From: Calothrix anomala FACHB-343
GTDB lineage: Bacteria; Cyanobacteriota; Cyanobacteriia; Cyanobacteriales; Nostocaceae
DNA: 64,000 nucleotides
Reading direction: 5' to 3'
NCBI RefSeq assembly: GCF_014696435.1
Contig: NZ_JACJQG010000048.1
Coordinates: 1-64,000 of the forward strand
Position numbers and translations under genes: made by a program. Numbering within the stretch: position 1 is the stretch's first letter; every line of letters begins with the position of its first letter. This document shows, piece by piece, positions 9,801-19,872 of the stretch. The notes below the pieces were generated by a model, which was not told the origin of the DNA, made no database searches, and saw only the letters and a program-made list of their open reading frames with translations.

Positions 9801-10736
9801 TTAGGCGACTTCTGTGACTGATGGCATTTGTTTTTGCATGGTTTTGAGTAGAGTTAAAGCTTTTTCATAAGCTTGCTTCTCTCCCCGATTATCAAAGAAA
9901 TCTGATGCTGTTTGTAAATCCGCGATCGCTCCTTGATAATACCCTAGTTGATAGCGAGCTACACCGCGATTTACATAAGCCATACCATTGTTGGGATTGA
10001 GGCGAATAACGTGGGAAAAATCTCGCAACGCACCAAAGTTATCTCCTTTTCTCCCGCAAGCGCAACCCCGATTAAAGTAAGCTCTGTCATCTTTAGCATC
10101 AAGCTTAATTGCCATAGTAAAATCAGCCATCGCTCCTTCAATATCTTGCAACTCTAACTGCGCTAAACCTCTGTCATTATAGATATCTGCAAGTACTACA
10201 GGGGTTGAAGTAGGAATTTGACTCAGGGCTAAATTATAATCAGTTATGGACTGGGAATAATTACCTGTAGCTGCATAGGCTAAAGCTAGATTATAGTACG
10301 CACGAAATTCATGAGGCTGAAGTGCGATCGCTTGCTCGTAATCGGCTATGGCTGCGGGATAATCTTGTTGTCTGTAGTTTGCTAATCCCCGATTGAGATA
10401 AGCTTGGGCGTTTGTCGGTGATAAATTTATGGCTACCGTACAATCTGCGATCGCCTGATGGTATTGTTGTAAGTGGAGATATGCCAAACAGCGATCGCTA
10501 TAAGCTTGATGAAAATCGCTTTGCAGTTGAATTGCTTGGTTTAAATTCGCGATCGCTTGTTGATAATCGCCGTGCTGAATCTCATTTACCCCTAACTCAA
10601 AAAATTCCCTGGCTGTAGTTTGGGTTGTAGCTTGGGTGTGAGATAATGGTGCCGCATTGGCAGCGTGTGTGCAAAAAGTGAAGGTCAAAATTGCGATCGC
10701 ACTGAGAAATAATCGCCAAAAATCAGTCATAAGCAA
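9801..10736 (-). CDS. Secreted TPR-repeat protein
   Basis: A 311-residue protein with an N-terminal signal peptide (FWRLFLSAIAILTFTFC, likely cleaved near AANAA) and about six consecutive tetratricopeptide repeats (for example AYLNRGLANYRQQDYPAAIADYEQAI). TPR arrays mediate protein-protein contacts; the partner is unknown. The signal peptide points to a periplasmic or thylakoid-lumen location. Either of the first two methionines (residues 1 and 3) could be the start. Many HIP1 sites lie within the repeats. It stands alone between anmK and the cytochrome c6 gene. Confidence 0.85.
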   Translation of the reverse strand: MLMTDFWRLFLSAIAILTFTFCTHAANAAPLSHTQATTQTTAREFFELGVNEIQHGDYQQAIANLNQAIQLQSDFHQAYSDRCLAYLHLQQYHQAIADCTVAINLSPTNAQAYLNRGLANYRQQDYPAAIADYEQAIALQPHEFRAYYNLALAYAATGNYSQSITDYNLALSQIPTSTPVVLADIYNDRGLAQLELQDIEGAMADFTMAIKLDAKDDRAYFNRGCACGRKGDNFGALRDFSHVIRLNPNNGMAYVNRGVARYQLGYYQGAIADLQTASDFFDNRGEKQAYEKALTLLKTMQKQMPSVTEVA

Positions 10737-11011
10737 TATATTTACTAATTCGTAATTCGTAATACCCTACGGGAAGGCTAACGCCTACGTAATTCGTAAT
10801 TAAATCGGTACAAACCTCAATTAAATTTCCATATTTGCTTCAGAGGTTTCGGAGCCAGCACAGATTTTAACTATGAATTTCCTACTCAGTAAGTAGGCGG
10901 AAATCACCACAACTATTTTACGAAACTTAAACCGACTTGAAACCCTTACCAAGGACAATTGTACAGACGCGATTCATCGCGTCTCTGACAAATAACAACT
11001 AGCTATCTTTA

Positions 11012-11137
11012 CAGCAGTTTTCACCTATTTGAACCACATCTGTGGTAGGGGCACGGCATCGAAAATCTTGTGGTACATACAATAATTTTACTGGTGCCGT
11101 GCCCCTACAGCGTGGTCTATTTACCTGAAAATTGCTG
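11012..11137. mobile_element. 126-bp MITE, copy 1 (TA-flanked)
   Basis: Bounded by TA at 11010-11011 and 11138-11139. The ends are imperfect inverted repeats of about 45 bp that begin CAGCAGTTTTCA and CAGCAATTTTCA. The inner arms contain GTAGGGGCACGGCA and its complement. The whole 126 bp is identical, in inverse orientation, to 48725-48850. It has no coding capacity. The TA flanks suggest mobilisation by an IS630/Tc1-type transposase that is not in the window. Confidence 0.85.
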
Positions 11138-11232
11138 TAATTACACACCCTACTTACACTAATACAATTAGCGGGACAATCAGCCCCGCTAATCATAATT
11201 TGTGCAGCAAACAATGAGTGAATTACTTGGTT

Positions 11233-11571
11233 TTATTTCCAGTTTTTCTCATTAGCTTGTTGGAGAACATAAGCTGCTACATCTTCAATTTGAGCAGGCT
11301 TTAAGCGACCTCCAAAAGCAGGCATAGCACCTTTACCCTTTGTTACTTGAGCAATAATTGCTTCTGCTGAGTTCATGTCAAACTTATCCAATGCATCTTT
11401 TTTCAGGCTTTTTTCAGCTTTAACTAAATTCTTGCCACCTGCATGACAAGAAGCACAATTGGCTGAAAATACTTTAGCGCCACTAGCAGCATCTGCTGCT
11501 AAAGCGGGACTACTGAAGGCAAAGGTGAAGATGGTAATGCCCAACAGTAATACGGAAATAATTTTCTTCAT
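11233..11571 (-). CDS. petJ: Cytochrome c6
   Basis: Soluble thylakoid-lumen electron carrier from cytochrome b6f to photosystem I (and to terminal oxidase), an alternative to plastocyanin. I start it at the internal Met ([10 protein letters not shown]), which gives a classic signal peptide of about 25 residues ending SPALA. An ORF extension of 16 codons upstream lacks signal-peptide character, and GAGAAC precedes this ATG. The mature protein begins [10 protein letters not shown]. The haem site is CASCH (C39, C42, H43) and the axial methionine lies in [10 protein letters not shown]. The length of 112 residues is normal. Cytochrome c6 genes are often copper-repressed; I see no operator I can name. 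Confidence 0.95.
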   Translation of the reverse strand: MKKIISVLLLGITIFTFAFSSPALAADAASGAKVFSANCASCHAGGKNLVKAEKSLKKDALDKFDMNSAEAIIAQVTKGKGAMPAFGGRLKPAQIEDVAAYVLQQANEKNWK

Positions 11572-11874
11572 TGCGTGTTCTCTGTGAAACAAAAGCGTGA
11601 TCGGTGATCTATCCTCCATAATTGTCAGTTGAGGCGTTCACCTTCGTCAAAAGACAGGCTGTCAAACTTCGTGCAAATGCTTGCCTGAACTGGGTTTTCG
11701 GGTTTTTGCTTTTCAGCTACTTCATATCATAATTTGTGTCTATTTTTCAAATATTAACTTTTGTAAAAGTTAACACTCAATAATTAAAAAAACCTAAAGA
11801 ACTAGAGGCAGAGGGACAAGGAGGATAATTGTAGAGACGCGATTCATCGCGTCTTTAAATAAATGCCCAATGCC

Positions 11875-12366
11875 CTATTTCTTTGCCAATTGCGTCAGCG
11901 CCTCTTCTGTAACGCGGCAAATTCGCCAATCATCCAAAATAGATGCGCCCATGCTGCGATAGAAATTTTGCGCAGGCTCATTCCAATCTAAAACGCTCCA
12001 CTCTAAGCGCCCGCAATTACGCTCAACAGCGATTTGGGCTAATTTGGTTAAAAGTGCCTTACCAATACCTTGACGGCGATATTCAGGCACAACGAACAAA
12101 TCTTCTAAATAAATCCCAGGCTTGGTCAAAAAAGTAGAATAATTATGAAAAAACAGCGCAAAACCTACAGCTTGCCCTGCATACTCGGCTAATATTGCCT
12201 CAATATATCTAGGCGAACCAAATAGATGCTCTTTGAGAGCCATAGCATCACCAATTACCGCATGAGATAATTTCTCATACTCGGCTAATTGCTGAATTAG
12301 GTCAAATAAAACACTGGAATCTTCCGGTTCAGCAAAACGCAAAGTCAAATCGCTACGCGCAGTCAT
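11875..12366 (-). CDS. GNAT family N-acetyltransferase (diamine/spermidine acetyltransferase-like)
   Basis: A 163-residue GNAT fold protein. The acetyl-CoA pyrophosphate loop is VPEYRRQGIGKALL (about residues 92-105). EYEKLSHAVIGD near residue 30 and YLEDLFVVPEYR are characteristic of the SAT1-like subgroup, which acetylates polyamines or related amines. It should transfer acetyl from acetyl-CoA to an amine in the cytoplasm. The exact substrate cannot be read from sequence. It lies alone downstream of a sigma-factor gene on the same strand, separated by about 150 bp of heptamer repeats. Confidence 0.85.
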   Translation of the reverse strand: MTARSDLTLRFAEPEDSSVLFDLIQQLAEYEKLSHAVIGDAMALKEHLFGSPRYIEAILAEYAGQAVGFALFFHNYSTFLTKPGIYLEDLFVVPEYRRQGIGKALLTKLAQIAVERNCGRLEWSVLDWNEPAQNFYRSMGASILDDWRICRVTEEALTQLAKK

Positions 12367-12522
12367 GAGGTTATAGTCAAAAGTCCATAGTCAATAGTCA
12401 ACAGTCAAGAGTTCAAAGTCAACCCCTAGCGGGAATTCAAAATTCAAAATTCAAAATTCAAAATGATGAAAACTGACCAATGACTAATGACTAATGACCA
12501 ATGACTAATGACCAATGACTAA
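12367..12522. repeat. STRR block: GTCAATA, AATTCAA and AATGACT heptamers
   Basis: The spacer is nearly all heptamer tandem repeats: several AGTCAAT/AGTCAAC units, four AATTCAA units, then about seven AATGACT/AATGACC units. It holds no ORF and no clear terminator. Confidence 0.85.
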
Positions 12523-13659
12523 TTAAATTAACCACCCTTTTAAGCGTTTGGCAATATGGGGACGGCGCAATTTGCGCATAGCTTTACTTTGAATTTGGCG
12601 CACTCGTTCGCGAGAGAGATTAAACATATTACCAACTTCCTCTAAAGTGCAGGGTTCGCTGGTGGTTAACCCATAGCGTAAAGAAATGACATCTTTTTCT
12701 CTTGGGGTTAACACATCTCCCAACACTTCCCAAATCTCCTGACGCATCATGTGTTCGTTCATTTTTGCTTCTGGAGATTGGTTATCTTCATCCTCTAATA
12801 AATCCATTAATTCCGTGTCTTCTTCTTTCCCCACACGGTGATTTAAGGATAGTGCTTGACGCCTGAGTTGTTGTAATTGGCGTAATTGCTGTACATTCAT
12901 TTCCAAAGCTTCTGCCATTTCGGCTTCGGAAGGATTGCGAGAAAATTTTTGTTTGAGTTCCCGTTGCGCTTTTTTAAGTTTGTTAAGTTTTTCAACAATA
13001 TGAATAGGTAGGCGGATTGTTCGCGCATCATTAGCGATCGCTCTGGTAATCGCTTGTCTAATCCACCAATAAGCGTATGTCGAAAATTTATATCCTTTAT
13101 CTGGATCGAATTTTTCTGTAGCGCGATTTAAACCCATTGCGCCTTCTTGAATTAAATCTAGAAAAGGTACTCCGCGATTGAGATAGCGTTTCGCAATGGA
13201 GACAACTAAGCGCAGGTTAGAGCGAATCATTTTGCGTTTCGCCACTCGACCTTGATACAATCGGCTTTCTAGCTGCTTTTCTGTCATATCTAACTCGGCA
13301 GCGATTTGTGCTTTGGTCGGTTGCTGCTCTAAGCTAGATTGTAAAGATTCTTGGATATTTCTGAATTCTTCTAAAAATCTGACTCGCCTTGCTAATTCCA
13401 CTTCTTCGTCTGGTTTTAGCAAGGGATAACGCGCCATTTCTTTAAAAAACGCGCCTACAGCATCGTCATGCTCGGTTTTATTGTATCCCGATGGACGAGC
13501 GGCTGCCATTTCATCACCATCACGTTCTTCTGATTCCACAGTTTCGGGAATCGCAGAATCGTCATCCGCCACTGCTTCTAAACTCTCAAATGATTGTTCT
13601 TCAATTTCAGCAGCACTTTCTACTAATATTTCCAGTGTTCCCAATTCAGCAATATTCAT
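12523..13659 (-). CDS. Group 2 (RpoD-like) RNA polymerase sigma factor
   Basis: A 378-residue sigma-70 factor. After an acidic, variable N-terminus come region 1.2 (DDAVGAFFKEMARYPLL) and region 2, with the core-binding helix and -10 recognition (RLVVSIAKRYLNRG, FDPDKGYKFSTYAYWWIRQAI). Region 3 follows, then region 4.2 with a helix-turn-helix (TLEEVGNMFNLSRERVRQIQ). The short region 1 and overall length mark a group 2, non-essential, stress- or nutrient-responsive factor rather than SigA. SigC is my best guess among the named cyanobacterial group 2 factors, but I cannot be sure. A spacer of about 830 bp upstream gives room for complex regulation. Confidence 0.9.
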   Translation of the reverse strand: MNIAELGTLEILVESAAEIEEQSFESLEAVADDDSAIPETVESEERDGDEMAAARPSGYNKTEHDDAVGAFFKEMARYPLLKPDEEVELARRVRFLEEFRNIQESLQSSLEQQPTKAQIAAELDMTEKQLESRLYQGRVAKRKMIRSNLRLVVSIAKRYLNRGVPFLDLIQEGAMGLNRATEKFDPDKGYKFSTYAYWWIRQAITRAIANDARTIRLPIHIVEKLNKLKKAQRELKQKFSRNPSEAEMAEALEMNVQQLRQLQQLRRQALSLNHRVGKEEDTELMDLLEDEDNQSPEAKMNEHMMRQEIWEVLGDVLTPREKDVISLRYGLTTSEPCTLEEVGNMFNLSRERVRQIQSKAMRKLRRPHIAKRLKGWLI

Positions 13660-14490
13660 AACGTTCCTTTAGGGATTGTTGCTTTGTTTGGTACATAATT
13701 CAGTGACAGCTGCTTGCTTGAGGCTTGGTAGTTTCCCTAAGGGAGAAATGCACGTGTCCGGTAGCAAAACAAAAGTTTATGCTAATTTCTCATTAGAAGT
13801 TAAAATCAATGTCTAGCTGTCAATGCTTGGTTCTTGCTAGATCAACTCATAACAATACTGGCCTATGCACCCACCAAATATCTCCTCAGCTCCCCTATAT
13901 ATATTCCTCATTCTTTTCTCGATTGCTAAATATGTCAAATTTCCTCAAACTTTCTCAACCTTAACTCAGATAAAAGTTTCAGCTAAACTGCCGAAAAGAT
14001 TAAATTTTTATTTAATTTTTCAAACTTTTTTAGACTGTTTTGGTTGGCAGTGATGTTAAAAATCATAGCTTACTGCTGAGTTGATTGGGGTTGATTAAGT
14101 TTGATGACAGACACAAAATTAGCAATTTAAAAATGGGAATAAATTGTTTATTTGTATAAAAGCATCTCATATACATAAACCATTGAATATCTATCGATAG
14201 GGTGAAAATCTGATACCCTACCTAGTAGATATACCAATTGTTTTGAGGATAGTAGAGAAAATGCTTTTGCTGTGTATCGGGGTTATTAATTACTTACTGC
14301 ATGTATAGTTGAGTGCAATTTGGTGATGTGGAAGATATAAGAGGAAACTTATCAAGTATTATAAGGGATAAAAGTATTGCGAATTACAGTTTATGTCATG
14401 GGGCGCAAAAAGTTAAATTATTAGGCAAAATTTGCTAGTTGACGAACCTGAGAATAGCCAAAGAAAAATTTATTTATTAAATTAGAACTT
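13660..14490. other. Long divergent spacer between the sigma factor and priA
   Basis: 831 bp without a convincing gene. A 62-codon ORF at 13865-14053 is AT-rich, lacks a ribosome binding site and looks accidental. The region should contain promoters for both divergent genes. An imperfect inverted pair, GATAGGGTGAAAATCTGATACCCTA, lies near 14195-14220, shown here only as the site of a possible small hairpin around GATAGGGT/ATACCCTA. Confidence 0.4.
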
Positions 14491-17040
14491 ATGTATATTG
14501 ATGGCGTAAATTTATCCCGTTTGGTAGTACATGAACCTGGAGAGTCTTATCAATCACAAGCAAAAATCAATCAATGGGTTGAAGTGTTGGTAGATTGTCC
14601 GGGAAATTTGGGGTTATTTACCTATCGATTACCACCCCAGTTAGAAATAAAACCAGGTGATATTTTAACTGTACCTTTTGGTACGCAACAAATTGGCGGG
14701 ATTGCCATTCGCTTATTGACGCAGCCTAATAGCGATATTCCCATAGAAAAAATCCGAGATGTCGAAGATGTGGTTAGTGAAGGATTTTTTCCTGTTGGTT
14801 ATTGGGAATTGTTGAATAAAGTAGCGACATATTATTACACTCCGTTGATGCAGGCGATTAGGGTAGCTTTACCACCAGGATTATTAGGGCGATCGCAGCG
14901 CCGGATTCGGTTAACTACTCTGGGAAAGCAAATTACGAAACATGATAGTGAAAGTAATAATTTACTAACTCAGTCCCTATCTCCTGCGGCTACATTTATT
15001 AGTTCTACAGCCCAGCAAATTCTCCAACTTTTGCAAGCTCATCCATTAGGCGATTATAGTTTTATCTACCTACAACAAAAAATCAAATCGGCTTATCGGG
15101 GAGTGCGAGAGTTAAAACGATTTGGTTTAGTAGAAAGTTACTTAGAACCGCCAAAATTAACTCGCCCTAAATTACAGAAAGCAGTTACGCTCATAGACAC
15201 AATTGACGCTGATTTAACTCCTCGCCAACGAGAAATTATTGAAGTCTTGCGCAGGCGTGGGGGTGAGTTATGGCACAATGAATTATTGCAGATTTGTCAT
15301 ACTAGCGCCTCTGTCTTGAAGACGTTGGCAAATAAAGGCTGTCTTGTAATTGAAGAAAGGGAAGTATTACGAGCAGAACAGGGGCCTGTAGTTAGTAGCG
15401 ATCGCCCTAAATCCTTAACTGCGGATCAATCTAACGCTTTAGCTAAGATTCAAGCGCTTAATGGCTATACTCAAGTGTTGTTACATGGCGTCACAGGTTC
15501 GGGGAAAACTGAAGTTTACTTACAAGCGATCGCACCTTTATTATCTCAAGGTAAATCCGCTTTAGTTTTAGTCCCTGAAATCGGACTCACACCCCAGCTA
15601 ACCGATCGCTTTCGCGCCCGTTTTGGTAGTAAAGTTAGCGTCTATCATAGCGCTCTCTCCGATGGCGAACGTTACGACACCTGGCGACAAATGCTGACAG
15701 GGGAACCGCAAGTAGTCATTGGTACGCGCAGCGCCATTTTTGCGCCCTTACCTAACTTGGGTTTAATTATCTTAGACGAAGAACACGACAGCAGTTTTAA
15801 GCAAGACTCCCCCATCCCCACCTACCATGCGCGTACAGTGGCGCAATGGCGTGCTGAAATCGAAAATTGTCCTTTAATTTTAGGTTCAGCCACACCTTCG
15901 TTAGAAACTTTGGTGAGTTTGGGAAATCTAGGAGAAGAAAATCCTTCCAGTTCATCTCTCTATCTCTCCCTACCGCAACGCATCAACTCGCGCCCTTTAC
16001 CACCAGTAGAGATAGTAGATATGCGGCGAGAGTTACAGGAAGGAAATCGTTCCATATTTAGTAGATCTCTACAAGAAGCTTTACACCAGCTGCAAGAAAG
16101 ACAACAACAGGGAATATTATTTATCCATCGTCGGGGACACAGTACTTTTGTGTCTTGTCGCAGTTGTGGCTATGTATTGGAATGTCCGCACTGTGACGTA
16201 TCGTTAGCCTATCACCACACCGAAGACGGCGCGCCGCAACTTTTGCGTTGCCATTACTGTAATTATGCGCGATCGCATCCCAAATTTTGTCCCGATTGCG
16301 CTTCCCCTTACCTGAAATTCTTCGGTAGCGGTACACAGCGAGTCGCCCAAGAATTATCCCGTCAGTTTCCCGAACTCAAATACATTCGTTTTGATAGCGA
16401 CACCACCCGCAACAAAGGCGCACATCGTACCCTTCTCACCCGATTTGCTAACGGAGAAGCACATTTATTAGTGGGTACGCAAATGCTCACCAAAGGTTTA
16501 GACTTACCCCAAGTAACATTAGTCGGGGTAGTTGCGGCTGATGGTTTGTTGCATTTATCTGATTATCGTGCCAGCGAGCGAGCATTTCAAACTTTAACCC
16601 AAGTTGCTGGGCGTGCGGGTAGAGGCGAAGATCCCGGTAGAGTCATTATCCAAACTTACAACACAGAACATCAGGTAATTGAATCAGTCACAAATCACGA
16701 TTATCAATCTTTTTCTACTGCTGAATTAGAACAAAGACAAGCCCTTGATTATCCGCCTTACGGTAGGTTAATTTTATTACGATTAAGCAGTTTAGATCCG
16801 ATTCAAGTGCAAAATACAGCACAAATCATCGCCACAAAATTAAATACAGGCACAGGATGGGAAATTTTAGGGCCAGCACCAGCTAGTATTTTAAGAGTAG
16901 CAAATCGTTATCGCTGGCAGATATTAATTAAATTTGCTGCTGATGATTTACCGAATTTACCAGATTGGGAAGAAGTGCGATCGCTCTGTCCCCAATCTGT
17001 GAGCTTGACAATCGATGTCGATCCATTAAATATTATGTGA
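14491..17040 (+). CDS. priA: Primosomal replication-restart helicase PriA
   Basis: An 849-residue superfamily 2 helicase that recognises stalled forks and loads the replicative helicase. An N-terminal DNA-binding domain (NQWVEVLVDCPGNLGLFTYRLP) is followed by Walker A GVTGSGKT (333-340) and the Walker B box DEEH (429-432). Two zinc-binding cysteine clusters start at CRSC (556-559) and end at FCPDCAS (about 597). Helicase motif GRAGRGEDPGRVIIQT lies in the second lobe. All expected cysteines are visible. The length is slightly above E. coli PriA, as usual in cyanobacteria. The chosen ATG gives about 25 extra residues before the conserved start; a later start is possible. Confidence 0.95.
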   Translation: MYIDGVNLSRLVVHEPGESYQSQAKINQWVEVLVDCPGNLGLFTYRLPPQLEIKPGDILTVPFGTQQIGGIAIRLLTQPNSDIPIEKIRDVEDVVSEGFFPVGYWELLNKVATYYYTPLMQAIRVALPPGLLGRSQRRIRLTTLGKQITKHDSESNNLLTQSLSPAATFISSTAQQILQLLQAHPLGDYSFIYLQQKIKSAYRGVRELKRFGLVESYLEPPKLTRPKLQKAVTLIDTIDADLTPRQREIIEVLRRRGGELWHNELLQICHTSASVLKTLANKGCLVIEEREVLRAEQGPVVSSDRPKSLTADQSNALAKIQALNGYTQVLLHGVTGSGKTEVYLQAIAPLLSQGKSALVLVPEIGLTPQLTDRFRARFGSKVSVYHSALSDGERYDTWRQMLTGEPQVVIGTRSAIFAPLPNLGLIILDEEHDSSFKQDSPIPTYHARTVAQWRAEIENCPLILGSATPSLETLVSLGNLGEENPSSSSLYLSLPQRINSRPLPPVEIVDMRRELQEGNRSIFSRSLQEALHQLQERQQQGILFIHRRGHSTFVSCRSCGYVLECPHCDVSLAYHHTEDGAPQLLRCHYCNYARSHPKFCPDCASPYLKFFGSGTQRVAQELSRQFPELKYIRFDSDTTRNKGAHRTLLTRFANGEAHLLVGTQMLTKGLDLPQVTLVGVVAADGLLHLSDYRASERAFQTLTQVAGRAGRGEDPGRVIIQTYNTEHQVIESVTNHDYQSFSTAELEQRQALDYPPYGRLILLRLSSLDPIQVQNTAQIIATKLNTGTGWEILGPAPASILRVANRYRWQILIKFAADDLPNLPDWEEVRSLCPQSVSLTIDVDPLNIM

Positions 17041-17046
17041 AACTAG

Positions 17047-17130
17047 TTTTTGCAGCACATCAATATATTCTAGAGGGCATGGCAGTGCCATACCCCTACC
17101 ATCTGTCCTATTCTTTTTTCAAATTTGTAT
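17047..17130. repeat. GGCATGGCAGTGCC-core dispersed element
   Basis: An imperfect inverted element of about 85-105 bp with a central palindrome GGGCATGGCAGTGCCAT flanked by CACATCAATATATTCTAGA and a GCGACA/CAAATTTGTAT arm. Related copies occur at 23014-23096, 31395-31492, 42153-42249 and 44814-44920. It has no coding capacity and behaves like a MITE family. Confidence 0.7.
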
Positions 17131-17524
17131 GAGAAATAAAATATCAGTCTTATAGCAAGACTAAATCATTTGTAAAATTTACAAACTCTCAGTTTTTTCC
17201 TCTTATCCTTGGCGTACTTGGCGTACTTGGTGAAGCAGTCGCAGTCTTGGCGCTTTGCGTCGATTGCGTTAGCGAAGCGGTAGCGACGTAGGAGCGTCAC
17301 TGCTGAACCCGAAGGGCGGTTCATAAAAAAAATCTCTTCATTGCTACATATAACTAAGTAGACGAAAAAAACCAAACTAGATTACTAAATGTAAATAAAT
17401 TGTAAACTCTTCCCCATGACAAAGCCCAAAACCTAAAGGCTGGTTTTCTCCCCCGATCGCTTTGTCACCAGGATAAAAGAGAAATCACAAATAAAAATTT
17501 TTCGCCAAAAATTTAAATATGCCA

Positions 17525-17530
17525 TATAAT
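17525..17530 (+). promoter_or_regulatory. Candidate -10 box upstream of two small ORFs and kdpA
   Basis: TATAAT matches the sigma-70 consensus and lies about 45 bp before a good ribosome binding site and a GTG start at 17575. The -35 region at the right distance (TTCGCC) is weak, so an activator may be needed. Confidence 0.35.
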
Positions 17531-17574
17531 TTTTTGCTAACTTCTGTTTTTGTCACAGCTAGCTAGGAGAAACT

Positions 17575-17649
17575 GTGTCCAGTGATACTTTACAACAAGA
17601 AGATAGTGTAATAAAAATAGCATCACCTACCTTATATATAAAGATATGA
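17575..17649 (+). CDS. Possible 24-residue small protein (upstream ORF 1)
   Basis: A GTG start is preceded at ideal distance by TAGGAGA (17564-17570) and, further up, by a TATAAT box. It encodes SSDTLQQEDSVIKIASPT and a few more residues. Its TGA stop overlaps the ATG of the next small ORF as ATGA, the arrangement expected for translational coupling. I do not recognise the peptide. It may be a leader for the kdp operon 350 bp downstream, a genuine small protein, or the 5' part of a frameshifted small gene continued in the next ORF. Confidence 0.3.
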   Translation: MSSDTLQQEDSVIKIASPTLYIKI

Positions 17650-17777
17650 AAGTAGCAGCAACAGAAAATGTATTGTATAAACAAACAATAGATAGGATAA
17701 CAATTAACGCTCAACAGGAAAATTTAAACGCTATTGCTCAACGCCTCAATCGTGATTGTGCAAACAGTCAGAAATAA
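17646..17777 (+). CDS. Possible 43-residue small protein (upstream ORF 2)
   Basis: It starts at the ATG that overlaps the stop of the previous small ORF (ATGA) and encodes KVAATENVLYKQTIDRITIN, then a helical, Asn/Gln-rich tail ending RLNRDCANSQK. The composition is protein-like rather than repeat-derived. I recognise no family. Position and coupling suggest co-transcription with ORF 1, and perhaps with kdpA. It could equally be the distal part of one ancestral gene. Confidence 0.3.
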   Translation: MKVAATENVLYKQTIDRITINAQQENLNAIAQRLNRDCANSQK

Positions 17778-17810
17778 AATCTGTAAATCTAACTTTATGA
17801 ATAAACTATA

Positions 17811-17920
17811 GGAACTTCCAATTAAAAAACTATTCCCTTGTTCTTGTTTACTGTCAACAGTCAACAGTCAACAGTCAACGACTTAAACGGGAATAATTTA
17901 CTTTTTGGATTTACCCGATC
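17811..17920. mobile_element. GGAACTTCCAA MITE-like element, copy 1
   Basis: The left arm GGAACTTCCAATTAAAAAAC and the right arm ending AATTTACTTTTTGGATTTAC form an imperfect terminal inverted repeat. The core is replaced by four GTCAACA heptamers. Related elements with a GGGGCGGGG palindrome as core occur at about 27791-27909 and 44697-44811. It lies in the kdpA leader. Confidence 0.6.
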
Positions 17921-17999
17921 TAAAACATAGCTGATTGGTAAATGTTTCAGTTGTCATAGTTATCTGTCTAAAACTTAACTTTAATTGAGTGCGAAATAA

Positions 18000-19700
18000 A
18001 TGGGACAAGGTTTACTCCAAATAGGGTTAACGCTGTGTATAGTTATACTAATTACGCCTATATTCGGCAGATACATAGCCAATGTCTTTCAAGAAGAAAG
18101 AACAGTGCTTGATTCTCTGATGAATCCTCTAGAACGAAGCATTTACGTTCTCGTGGGTGTCAGAAGAAAAGAAAATATGACTGGTTGGCAGTATATCAGA
18201 GCAGTACTATGCAGCAACCTGTTCATGGGTATTGTAGTGTATTCGCTGATATATTTTCAGAAGTTTTTACCTTGGAATCCCAATGGCTTAGGTACGCCAA
18301 CCTGGGATACAGTATTACACACCACAGTTTCTTTTATTACCAACACCGACCAACAGCACTACGCAGGCGAAAATACATTAAGCTATTTTAGCCAAGTAGC
18401 GGCTTTAGGTTTCGTGATGTTTACCTCAGCTGCGACGGGTTTAGCCGTAGGAATTGCGTTTATTCGGGGATTAACAGGGAGAAAACTGGGCAACTTTTAT
18501 GTCGATCTGATTCGCGCTATTACACGCATATTATTACCTATATCGGTAATTGGCGCGATCGCCTTACTAATATTAGGTGTACCCCAAACCTTAGCCGGAA
18601 CTCTCAGCGTCAAAACCTTAGAAGGTAGCACGCAATATCTAGCTAGAGGCCCGGTAGCATCCTTTGAGATGATTAAAATGCTAGGCGATAACGGCGGCGG
18701 CTTTTTTGGCGTTAACTCCGCCCATCCCTTTGAAAATCCCAATGGCGCTACTAATTTAATCGAAGCGATCGCCATGATTTCCATTCCCGCCGCCATGATT
18801 TACGTCTACGGCTTGTTTGCCAATAATACCAAACAAGCTTGGCTATTATTCTGGATGGTATTGGGGATTTTTGTCGTTTTAGTGGGAATAACCGCCACTG
18901 CTGAATTACAAGGTAATCCCCTAGTCAATGGCACATTGGGGATTGAATATCCGAATTTAGAAGGTAAAGAACTGCGCTTCGGTTGGGCGCAAACCGCAAT
19001 GTGGGCGGTAATGACTACCGCTACCATGAATGGCGCTGTCAATGGAATGCATGATTCCTTAATGCCGCAAGGATTATTTTCCACTTTATTTAACTTATTT
19101 CTCCAGATTATCTGGGGAGGACAAGGCACGGGAATAGCTTATCTATTAATTTATGTAATTATTACCGTTTTTCTGACTGGATTAATGGTAGGACGTAGCC
19201 CAGAATTTTTAGGACGCAAAATTGAAAAACGGGAAATTGTTCTCGCCAGTATAGTATTACTCATACATCCAATTGCGGTATTAATTCCCAGTGCGATCGC
19301 TCTAGCTTATCCCTTTTCTCTATCGGGGATCACTAATCCTGGGTTTCACGGCATTTCCCAAGTAGTTTACGAATATGCTTCCGCCGCAGCTAACAACGGT
19401 TCTAGCTTGGCAGGTTTAGCTAACTCTCAGCCAGCACCCACAGCATTATGGTGGAACCTGAGTTGTTTATTTCCCCTATTAGCAGGACGCTACATTCCCA
19501 TTATTGCCATTTTGCTACTAGCTGATAATATGTCTCGTAAACAAACAATCCCCGCCACCCCCGGAACATTAAAAACCGATTCCCTGCTATTTACCAGCGT
19601 CACAGCTGGTATCACTCTAGTTTTAGCCGTCCTCACCTTCTTCCCCGTTTTAGCCTTAGGCCCCATAGCCGAAGGTTTTAAACTAGCCTCTGGCAATTAG
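18000..19700 (+). CDS. kdpA: Potassium-transporting ATPase channel subunit KdpA
   Basis: A 566-residue integral membrane protein with about ten transmembrane helices, the K+-selective channel subunit of the high-affinity Kdp P-type ATPase. Four pore loops are visible: [48 protein letters not shown] and [11 protein letters not shown]. Length is normal. The start ATG lies 3 bases after an in-frame-independent TAA and has only a weak ribosome binding site (GCGAAATAA). It is the first gene of kdpA-kdpB-kdpG-kdpC. Kdp is normally induced by K+ limitation or osmotic stress through KdpDE; no kdpD or kdpE is in the window. Confidence 0.97.
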   Translation: MGQGLLQIGLTLCIVILITPIFGRYIANVFQEERTVLDSLMNPLERSIYVLVGVRRKENMTGWQYIRAVLCSNLFMGIVVYSLIYFQKFLPWNPNGLGTPTWDTVLHTTVSFITNTDQQHYAGENTLSYFSQVAALGFVMFTSAATGLAVGIAFIRGLTGRKLGNFYVDLIRAITRILLPISVIGAIALLILGVPQTLAGTLSVKTLEGSTQYLARGPVASFEMIKMLGDNGGGFFGVNSAHPFENPNGATNLIEAIAMISIPAAMIYVYGLFANNTKQAWLLFWMVLGIFVVLVGITATAELQGNPLVNGTLGIEYPNLEGKELRFGWAQTAMWAVMTTATMNGAVNGMHDSLMPQGLFSTLFNLFLQIIWGGQGTGIAYLLIYVIITVFLTGLMVGRSPEFLGRKIEKREIVLASIVLLIHPIAVLIPSAIALAYPFSLSGITNPGFHGISQVVYEYASAAANNGSSLAGLANSQPAPTALWWNLSCLFPLLAGRYIPIIAILLLADNMSRKQTIPATPGTLKTDSLLFTSVTAGITLVLAVLTFFPVLALGPIAEGFKLASGN

Positions 19701-19870
19701 TAAAATTACGGAAATATCCGGTCACAGGGAGACAAGGGAGACAAGGAGGACAAGGGAGACAAGGTAGCCATTCAATCCAGCTTTTAGCACAAACAAGCAT
19801 AAAAATATTCCCCCTGCCCCCTGCCCCCTGCCCCCTAGCCCCTAGCCCCTCCATCCTCACTCACCAAATC
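19701..19870. repeat. Repeat-filled gap inside the kdp operon
   Basis: About 170 bp separate kdpA and kdpB, unusually long for this operon. The gap holds GACAAGGGA-type 9-mers and then four CCCCCTG heptamers. Both genes still point the same way, so co-transcription remains likely, but the repeats may act as a processing or attenuation site. Confidence 0.7.
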
Positions 19871-19872
19871 TT

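Noticed and set aside
10999-11214. 71-codon ORF on the minus strand
   Set aside because: It runs through the 126-bp MITE and has no independent coding signal.
13865-14053. 62-codon ORF in the sigma factor/priA spacer
   Set aside because: Low-complexity hydrophobic and Lys/Phe composition from AT-rich DNA, with no ribosome site and no recognisable family.
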